Below are positions 8,347-13,114 of a DNA stretch of 13,114 bases, piece after piece. The notes beneath the pieces are model-generated. The model searched no databases. It saw only the letters and a program-made list of their open reading frames with translations, and was not told the DNA's origin. Position 1 is the stretch's first letter. Every line of letters begins with the position of its first letter. The stretch spans positions 10,452 through 23,565 of the forward strand of contig DKGY01000014.1 in the NCBI GenBank assembly GCA_002453475.1, read 5' to 3'. Position numbers and translations under genes: made by a program. This DNA is from Clostridium sp. UBA6758 (lineage in GTDB: Bacteria; Bacillota; Clostridia; Clostridiales; Clostridiaceae).

Positions 8347-9081
8347 TTATATACCATTTACTAACATATATCTAATAAATACTAAAACTATTAAGTGAAC
8401 TGGATAAAATCCATAAAATATCAATTGTGTTTTTTTGCCTTCATTACCATCGTAACGATAAATAAAAAATAAACTACTTATGCAAGTTGCTTGAAGGAAA
8501 ACTCTGAAGTTTACTCCAAAGGGTGTTATAGAATATTTTAAATACGGTATAGTATATAAAATATTCAATCCTATCATAGAAAGGGTTAATTTCTTAAAAT
8601 TCCCCTTAAATATCTTAAAACATAATATTATACAAACTCCATATGCTTCGTAATCAGATTTAAATTTCACTAAAATGTATAGTATTCCTAATATAATGAC
8701 AAATTTAACTATATATATAGAAATTTCAAATACTACTTTAGCTATCTTGCTATCATGCTTTAACTTGTAAAAATCAACTTTTTTATCTAGTATAATCATA
8801 ATGAATATCCCAGAAAAGAGTGTGAAAAATACATTTAATCCTTTAGTATCAAAAGCTAACATATAAGGTATTTGTGATATGATGGCTAAAATGAATAATC
8901 TAGACATATATCTTTTTAGATTCTTAGTCCTACTATATCCCTCTGTTATTAAAAATGCATATATAGGAAATGCCACTCTTCCAATTATTCTAATAAACAT
9001 TATATCCGGGAAAAATATAGCTCCTATATGATCAATTAACATAGTTATGCAAGCCAATAATTTAAGCGAGAAACTATTCAT
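8347..9081 (-). CDS. TraX-family integral membrane protein
   Basis: This 244-aa, strongly hydrophobic protein with about seven or eight membrane helices matches the TraX family by motif: IDHIG at 16-20, RIIGRVAFPIYAFL at 31-44, EGYSRTKN at 47-54, QIPY at 70-73, LNVFFTL at 82-88, an acidic-Tyr-Gly patch DYEAYG at 143-148, and FYPVHL near the C terminus (225-230). In F plasmid TraX acetylates the pilin N terminus. Chromosomal Firmicute members have no conjugation role that I know of; an acyl-transfer role at the membrane is an inference from the family. The ATG at 9081 has a G-run (9093-9097) about 11 bases upstream, a slightly long spacing. It lies 30 bases after the phosphatase gene and 46 before pepP, so it is probably the middle gene of an operon. 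No conjugation genes are near. Confidence 0.85.
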   Translation of the reverse strand: MNSFSLKLLACITMLIDHIGAIFFPDIMFIRIIGRVAFPIYAFLITEGYSRTKNLKRYMSRLFILAIISQIPYMLAFDTKGLNVFFTLFSGIFIMIILDKKVDFYKLKHDSKIAKVVFEISIYIVKFVIILGILYILVKFKSDYEAYGVCIILCFKIFKGNFKKLTLSMIGLNILYTIPYLKYSITPFGVNFRVFLQATCISSLFFIYRYDGNEGKKTQLIFYGFYPVHLIVLVFIRYMLVNGI

Positions 9082-9111
9082 AGTTTAACAATCCCCCAAT
9101 GATTAATCTTC

Positions 9112-9750
9112 CTACTCATTATATTCTTTCACTTGATACTCATGGTGTGATATATCTGCACATTGCACTATCTTATGTACTCTATCATCAAATTCTATAG
9201 TTGTAAGGCTTGTCTGCTTTATATATGGTTTCATCCAAAAATTACTTATGTCAATATTCTCTAAACTACAAAGTAATGCTTTTATAGGCATAGTATGTGT
9301 AACTATAAGAATACTTTTTCCTATGTTTCCTTCTATAATTTCCATAATTACTTTATCAATTCTTTCAATGAGCTCTTCAATGGTTTCTCCATCCCCTACA
9401 GGCTTATATATATCCGGCTTGTTCCAATAATTGTAATATTGTTCTGGATACATTTTCTTTATTTCATCTTGGTTCAATCCTTGAAATTTACCTAATTTCA
9501 ATTCTCTTAGTCCATCATGGCTTATTAATTCAACTTTCTTATTTTCATTAATTATTTCTGCTGTCTTATAAGCTCGACCACTAGAACTAGAATATATCTT
9601 GTCTAAATTAATTCCTTTCAATCTCTCTCCAAGCCATTGTGCCTGTTTCACCCCTAGCTCTGTTAAAGGAGAGTCATTCCAACCTTGCATCCTCCCTTCC
9701 ACATTCCATTGGGTTTGTCCATGACGAGTTAAATATACAGTCGTTGTCAC
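9112..9750 (-). CDS. histidine phosphatase family protein (phosphoglycerate mutase-like)
   Basis: The 212-aa protein belongs to branch 1 of the histidine phosphatase superfamily, which uses a phospho-histidine intermediate. The catalytic set is complete: Arg9-His10-Gly11 (RHG motif, His10 nucleophile), Arg59 (SSGRA), Glu83 (LREL, likely proton donor) and His152 (VTHTM). Its length fits GpmB/PhoE/CobC-like cofactor-independent phosphatases rather than true glycolytic dPGM (about 230-250 aa), so a broad phosphatase or a nucleotide-loop salvage role is more likely; no cobalamin genes are near. The start is GTG at 9750, fixed by AGGAGG at 9758-9763 seven bases upstream; the next ATG would cut the RHG motif. 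It leads the probable operon with the TraX-family gene and pepP. Confidence 0.93.
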   Translation of the reverse strand: MTTTVYLTRHGQTQWNVEGRMQGWNDSPLTELGVKQAQWLGERLKGINLDKIYSSSSGRAYKTAEIINENKKVELISHDGLRELKLGKFQGLNQDEIKKMYPEQYYNYWNKPDIYKPVGDGETIEELIERIDKVIMEIIEGNIGKSILIVTHTMPIKALLCSLENIDISNFWMKPYIKQTSLTTIEFDDRVHKIVQCADISHHEYQVKEYNE

Positions 9751-9792
9751 TTCTTCTCCTCCTACACTAAATTAAAACTTATCAATATACCA

Positions 9793-9821
9793 ATTTTAAT
9801 ATAACTTCACTAATTATGCAA
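9793..9821 (-). promoter_or_regulatory. candidate promoter of the phosphatase-TraX-pepP unit
   Basis: The minus strand reads TTGCAT (plus 9816-9821), a 17-base spacer and TAAAAT (plus 9793-9798), ending 42 bases before the GTG start. The -35 hexamer lies within a copy of the ten-base word that also makes both arms of the upstream terminator hairpin. Confidence 0.45.
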
Positions 9822-9895
9822 ATATACTACTTTTAAATTATATATTTAGAATTCAAATTAATATTTAAAAATATTATTATACTTTTTACATGAGT

Positions 9896-9946
9896 AAATA
9901 AAAATATGCAAATAGCAAGCTCCTCTAAAGCGTACATATTTGCATA
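9896..9946 (-). terminator. long intrinsic terminator after the small-gene pair
   Basis: The minus-strand RNA folds into a tall hairpin. The outer stem is 10 bp, TATGCAAATA / TATTTGCATA (plus arms 9937-9946 and 9905-9914). After one bulged base comes an inner 7-position stem (9929-9935 with 9915-9921) containing one U-G pair and one C-U mismatch. The loop is seven bases (9922-9928). A U-rich tail follows (five U, then UUU after one A). It begins 31 bases after the stop codon of the 61-aa gene. Confidence 0.8.
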
Positions 9947-9977
9947 CTATATAAACAATAATACTTATACTAGTAAA

Positions 9978-10163
9978 TTAATCCTTATAAATATCAAACT
10001 CATCTAATTGTAATCTATTTGGTAACACTTTTGTATCATGAAATAACTCATCCAGTAGCATAAGATTGTCATTTAAATCATCAATTTTATAAGGTCCAAT
10101 TCCAAATTCTTCTTTTAATAATTTTTTATCTTCGTTTTGTGGCATGAATGTAGTACTTGCCAT
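9978..10163 (-). CDS. small protein of unknown function (61 aa), paralogue of its upstream neighbour
   Basis: I do not recognise a named family. The ATG at 10163 is preceded by a strong AGGAGG eight bases upstream (a GTG at 10166 is an alternative start), and a terminator closes the unit, so the gene is probably real. The product is acidic and soluble: KKLLKEEFGIGP (about 14-25), then a Leu/Asp-rich helical stretch, then DTKVLPNRLQLDEFDI. That last stretch aligns without gaps to the 78-aa neighbour (DAKVLCNILESDKFDI), and an upstream GIGP matches the neighbour's GIIGP. This points to an ancient tandem duplication. Its start lies 38 bases inside the upstream gene in the +1 frame relative to that gene, so translational coupling is likely. 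No catalytic or metal-binding motif, signal peptide or membrane segment is visible. Confidence 0.75.
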   Translation of the reverse strand: MASTTFMPQNEDKKLLKEEFGIGPYKIDDLNDNLMLLDELFHDTKVLPNRLQLDEFDIYKD

Positions 10164-10362
10164 CACTTCTTCCTCCTCTCTCCATTATATCAAACTTATC
10201 ACTCTCCAAAATGTTACATAATACTTTTGCATCTTCTAACTTAGCTTCACTCATCTCAATTTGGAAGTTATCTAACGGTCCAATTATTCCCATATAGTCA
10301 TGAATAGAACTATAATCACTTAATCTAATCTGTCCATTTATATTCATTTTATAGTCTGACAT
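10126..10362 (-). CDS. small protein of unknown function (78 aa), first of an overlapping pair
   Basis: I do not recognise a named family. The ATG at 10362 has AGGGGG (10369-10374) six bases upstream; an in-frame TTG at 10368 is a weaker choice because it abuts the G-run. The protein begins MSDYKMNINGQIRL, has GIIGP at about 25-29, the core DAKVLCNILESDKFDI (about 44-59) shared with the downstream gene, and a basic Gly-rich tail MERGGRSDGKYYIHATKRR. The first codons of that tail encode the SD of the next gene and the rest overlap its start, so the tail sequence is constrained in two frames. One Cys (about residue 49), no membrane segment. It lies between the EF-G-like gene (after its terminator) and the phosphatase operon. 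A small regulatory or binding protein is conceivable, but nothing in the sequence shows this. Confidence 0.75.
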   Translation of the reverse strand: MSDYKMNINGQIRLSDYSSIHDYMGIIGPLDNFQIEMSEAKLEDAKVLCNILESDKFDIMERGGRSDGKYYIHATKRR

Positions 10363-10489
10363 AAACAACCCCCTATTATATAATTAATTGTAGTTTGCTA
10401 AAGTTCACATATTTTTATACATAGTTATTTAAATCATATACTCTTTAAAATATTAAATATTTAAAAGTAATTAATTATATGTTAACCTA

Positions 10490-10538
10490 CTACATAAAAA
10501 ATAAACCCAATGATAAAATTTCTATTACCACTGGGTTT
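10490..10538 (-). terminator. intrinsic terminator after the EF-G-like gene
   Basis: The minus-strand RNA has a 10-bp stem AAACCCAGTG / CATTGGGTTT (plus arms 10529-10538 and 10503-10512, one G-U pair that favours the minus strand), an A/U-rich loop of 16 bases, and a tail with a run of six U. It starts about 47 bases beyond the stop codon. Confidence 0.75.
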
Positions 10539-10585
10539 ATATATCTATACAACATTGAAATATCTACACAAATTTTATATTATTT

Positions 10586-12664
10586 CTATGCTTCTTTTTT
10601 ACTCTCAGCCACAATTTTATCTATTAACTCACTAGGAACTTCTTCATATCTTTCAAATCTACTTCTAAAGCTTCCTCTAGCTCCTGTTATACTTCTTAAA
10701 TCAGTAGCATAATTATACAACTCTGATTGAGGTACTTCACTGATTATTCGTTGACCTTTAACTCCAGGCTCCATTCCTAATATTCTTCCACGTTTTTTAT
10801 TTATGTCAGCTATAACATCTCCCATATAATCATCTGGTATATCTATCTCTAGGTACATTATAGGTTCTAATAGGATTGGATTAGCCTCTTGAAGACCTTT
10901 CTTATAAGCTAAAGAAGATGCTATTTTAAATGCCATTTCTGAGGAATCTACTGGATGGAATGAACCATCATGCAATGTTGCCTTTAATCTTATAACTGGA
11001 TATCCGGCAAGTACTCCATGAAGTATACAATCTCTAAGACCCTTCTCTACAGCTGGTATATATTGTCTAGGTACAGCACCTCCTACTACTGCATCAACAA
11101 ATTCTAACTCATCTTCACCATCATTTCTAGGTTCAAATTTAACCTTTACATCTCCATATTGTCCATGTCCTCCTGACTGCTTCTTATGTTTTCCTTGTAC
11201 ATCTGCAATTTTTTTGATTGTTTCTCTATATGGTGTTTTAGGAGTTCTAAGATTTACATCTGCTCCAAATTTATTTTTTAACTTACTTACTAAAACTTCT
11301 AGATGTGTCGTACCGATACCTGAAATTACTACCTCAGCATTTTCTATATCCCTAGATATTGAGAATGTAGGATCTTCTTCTAATAACCTTGAAAGTCCAC
11401 TTGATATTTTGTCTTCATCTCCCTTTGTATTAGGTATTACAGCTCTAGAATATACAGGTAATGGAAATTTCATTCTATTAAATACAATAGGTCTGTTAGC
11501 CGCACATATGGTATCTCCTGTACTAGTAAATTGTAATTTTGAAACTGCTCCAATATCTCCAGCTTTTATTTCTGTAGTAGGATATTGTTTTTTCCCTTTC
11601 ATAAAATATAGTGATCCAAATTTCTCATCTTTTTCCTTAGATGAATTATATACAACAGTATCTGATTTTGCAGATCCTGTTATAACTCTAAACATAGATA
11701 ATTTACCAATGAATGGATCAACTATTGTTTTAAATACTAATGCAGAAAATGGTTCTTTCTCATTAATTTTTATATTTAAAAATGCATTATTTTTAATATC
11801 CTTAGCCATATATAAATTAGTCTCTATAGGAGATGGAAAACATTCCACTATATCTTCTAATAATGTTTCAGTTCCTATGCTTGTTATAGCTGAACCACAC
11901 ATTATAGGGCATATATCACCTGTAGATGACCCTTTAATTAACCCATGATACATATCTTCTTCACTTAATTCGCCATCATTAAAATATTTATCTAACAAGA
12001 CTTCATCAGTTTCTGCTACCGCCTCCATAAGCATTTGTTTACACTCTTCAACTTTATCTCTTAACTCTTCTGGAATTTCTCCTTCTTCCATAGTATTAGT
12101 TTTAGGATTAAATATTCTAGCTCTATTAGATATAATGTTTACTATACCTCTAAGCTCTGATTCCTTTCCAATTGGATATTGTATAGGTACAACAGACATA
12201 CCAAACTTATTTTTTAATTGATCTAAAACTTTTTCAAAGCTACTATTCTCACGATCTAATTTGTTCACAAATATAGCTCTAGGTAATTTACGCTCAACTG
12301 CATAATTCCATGCCTTCTCTGTTCCTACCTCAATTCCTGCAACACCACAAACAGTTATCATTGCCATATCTATAGCACTTAGTCCCTCAATCATTTCTCC
12401 TTCAAAATCAAAATATCCTGGCATATCTACTAAGTTAATTTTGACATCCTTCCATTCACAATGAGCCACAGCTGTAGAAATAGATATTTGTCTCTTTTTT
12501 TCTTCTACCTCATAGTCACTTACAGTAGTTCCATCTTCAATTCTTCCAATTCTATCAATCTCATTAGTGTAATATAGTAAACTTTCCATCAAACTTGTTT
12601 TGCCAGAACCACTATGACCAATTATTCCTACATTTCTTAGATTATTAATTTTATACTCTTTCAT
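10586..12664 (-). CDS. fusA2: elongation factor G-like translational GTPase (EF-G-2/FusA2 type)
   Basis: The 692-aa protein has all five EF-G domains: GTPase (about 1-280), domain II (about 295-400), III, IV with the tip region HKKQSGGHGQYGD at 493-505 and SFHPVDSSEMAFKIA (about 568-582), and V to the end. G motifs: G1 GHSGSGKTS at 16-24, G3 DMPG at 80-83, G4 NKLD at 134-137, G5 GSA at 257-259. It differs from canonical EF-G in ways typical of the EF-G-2 subfamily: G1 reads GHSGSGKT rather than AHIDAGKT, the switch I motif RGITI is RQISI (58-62), and the catalytic His after DxPG is Tyr84. Thermus EF-G-2 has similar changes and still has ribosome-stimulated GTPase activity. A second, canonical fusA is therefore expected elsewhere. 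The ATG at 12664 has GGGGG (12673-12677) eight bases upstream. It is the first gene after the rRNA operon and appears monocistronic. Confidence 0.92.
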   Translation of the reverse strand: MKEYKINNLRNVGIIGHSGSGKTSLMESLLYYTNEIDRIGRIEDGTTVSDYEVEEKKRQISISTAVAHCEWKDVKINLVDMPGYFDFEGEMIEGLSAIDMAMITVCGVAGIEVGTEKAWNYAVERKLPRAIFVNKLDRENSSFEKVLDQLKNKFGMSVVPIQYPIGKESELRGIVNIISNRARIFNPKTNTMEEGEIPEELRDKVEECKQMLMEAVAETDEVLLDKYFNDGELSEEDMYHGLIKGSSTGDICPIMCGSAITSIGTETLLEDIVECFPSPIETNLYMAKDIKNNAFLNIKINEKEPFSALVFKTIVDPFIGKLSMFRVITGSAKSDTVVYNSSKEKDEKFGSLYFMKGKKQYPTTEIKAGDIGAVSKLQFTSTGDTICAANRPIVFNRMKFPLPVYSRAVIPNTKGDEDKISSGLSRLLEEDPTFSISRDIENAEVVISGIGTTHLEVLVSKLKNKFGADVNLRTPKTPYRETIKKIADVQGKHKKQSGGHGQYGDVKVKFEPRNDGEDELEFVDAVVGGAVPRQYIPAVEKGLRDCILHGVLAGYPVIRLKATLHDGSFHPVDSSEMAFKIASSLAYKKGLQEANPILLEPIMYLEIDIPDDYMGDVIADINKKRGRILGMEPGVKGQRIISEVPQSELYNYATDLRSITGARGSFRSRFERYEEVPSELIDKIVAESKKEA

Positions 12665-12955
12665 AAGGCGTACCCCCTAAATTAAATTTGGATGTATTAA
12701 GTTTATAAAATTGTATTAAATATATATTTTATTCTATACATTATCAAAATCTCCTTCAAATGTTAGAATTTTTATAATATTTAATTAATTCTAATTAGAA
12801 TAAAGCCATATTATAGCTTTATATCTATTTATATTTATTAAATTAACTAATATTCTTTCCTTATGAAAATATCTTATAACAATGCTGTTTGTGCTTTTTT
12901 GAAATAATAGGTTTTTACTTCAAAAAAAGTGTTAATAAATCAACTCTTTATACGT
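12665..12955 (-). other. gene-free AT-rich leader between the rRNA-operon terminator and the EF-G-like gene
   Basis: No long reading frame is present. Three structured items are visible. A 13-bp hairpin (plus arms 12895-12907 and 12915-12927) contains one G-U pair only in minus-strand RNA. A 10-bp hairpin with a 3-base loop (arms 12800-12809 and 12813-12822) also has a U-G pair only in minus-strand RNA. A perfect 14-bp palindrome ATTCTAATTAGAAT lies at 12788-12801. Nearer the gene lie a candidate promoter and a 12-codon micro-ORF with an SD. I recognise no riboswitch or T-box. Confidence 0.5.
12719..12747 (-). promoter_or_regulatory. candidate promoter of the EF-G-like gene
   Basis: The minus strand reads TTGATA (plus 12742-12747), a 17-base spacer and TATATT (plus 12719-12724). 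A start near 12712 gives a leader just under 50 bases that contains the G-rich ribosome site at 12673-12677. The surrounding A/T richness limits certainty. Confidence 0.45.
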
Positions 12956-12987
12956 AAAAAAAGCAGATAATTATGTTAATTATCTGC
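12956..12987 (-). terminator. rRNA/tRNA operon terminator
   Basis: The minus-strand RNA has a perfect 10-bp stem GCAGATAATT / AATTATCTGC (plus arms 12978-12987 and 12963-12972), a 5-base loop and a run of seven U. It lies 26 bases past the tRNA 3' end and closes the ribosomal operon. Confidence 0.9.
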
Positions 12988-13013
12988 ATAAAATTTATTA
13001 TATTTATAAGAAA

Positions 13014-13088
<75 letters not shown>

Positions 13089-13094
13089 ACATTG

Positions 13095-13114
13095 ACCTGG
13101 CAACAACCTACCCT
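13095..13114 (-). rRNA. 5S rRNA, 3' end only (cut by window edge)
   Basis: The minus strand reads AGGGTAGGTTGTTGCCAGG followed by the tRNA spacer. This matches the conserved 3' end of Firmicute 5S rRNA, where GTAGG and the closing GCCAGG strand lie. Only about 20 bases are visible; the exact 3' nucleotide (13095 or 13096) is uncertain. The position directly before a tRNA-Asn and an rRNA-type terminator supports the call. Confidence 0.8.

Noticed and set aside
9978..10362. The 78-aa and 61-aa frames as one gene broken by a frameshift
   Set aside because: The second frame has its own strong SD and start, no slippery sequence is seen in the overlap, and the two products align with each other rather than forming consecutive parts of one protein.
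10375..10380. TATAAT immediately before the SD of the 78-aa gene as its -10 element
   Set aside because: Transcription would start at or after the G-run, removing the ribosome site; the region is AT-rich and a chance match is more likely. No other convincing promoter was resolved there.
11214..11948. Plus-strand open frame of 244 codons
   Set aside because: It lies wholly within the EF-G-like gene on the opposite strand and has no SD or recognisable motif; long antisense frames are common opposite AT-rich clostridial genes.

Overview
The window is low-GC, AT-rich DNA with short intergenic gaps, strong Shine-Dalgarno (SD) sites and U-tailed hairpin terminators. Together with a clpC-radA-disA cluster, a TraX-family membrane protein and an EF-G-like second translocase, this points to a Firmicute of class Clostridia. 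A Peptostreptococcaceae-type genome (relatives of Clostridioides, Romboutsia or Terrisporobacter) is my best guess, from protein similarity recalled by eye and not from a search. Every supported gene lies on the minus strand, so transcription runs from high to low coordinates, away from an rRNA operon that enters at the right edge.

Layout in the direction of transcription: (1) 13114-12956 holds the last bases of a 5S rRNA, a tRNA-Asn(GUU) and the rRNA-operon terminator. (2) 12955-10503 holds a roughly 290-base AT-rich leader with hairpins and a candidate promoter, then an EF-G-like GTPase (FusA2 type) and its terminator. (3) 10362-9896 holds two small overlapping genes of unknown function (78 and 61 aa) ending in a long hairpin terminator. 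Their products share a sequence core, so they look like divergent duplicates. (4) 9821-7050 is a probable three-gene unit: a histidine phosphatase, a TraX-family membrane protein and an Xaa-Pro aminopeptidase. (5) 7003-5134 is a half-size ABC exporter whose predicted mRNA starts with a long hairpin. (6) 4994-4754 is a 74-aa orphan gene ending in a hairpin that contains its own stop codon. (7) 4696-1 is clpC with its own candidate promoter and terminator, then radA and the 5' half of disA, which is cut by the left edge.

Functionally, ClpC (AAA+ unfoldase for ClpP), RadA (branch-migration helicase) and DisA (DNA-scanning c-di-AMP synthase) form a classic stress, repair and signalling neighbourhood. 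The usual upstream partners ctsR-mcsA-mcsB are absent here, and no CtsR-type operator is seen before clpC. The rest is a mix of translation, peptide turnover and envelope or export functions. No mobile element, CRISPR array or prophage was seen. The most unusual item is the overlapping paralogous small-gene pair at 9978-10362. Several intergenic hairpins pair only as minus-strand RNA, because they contain G-U wobbles, and this supports them as real RNA structures.
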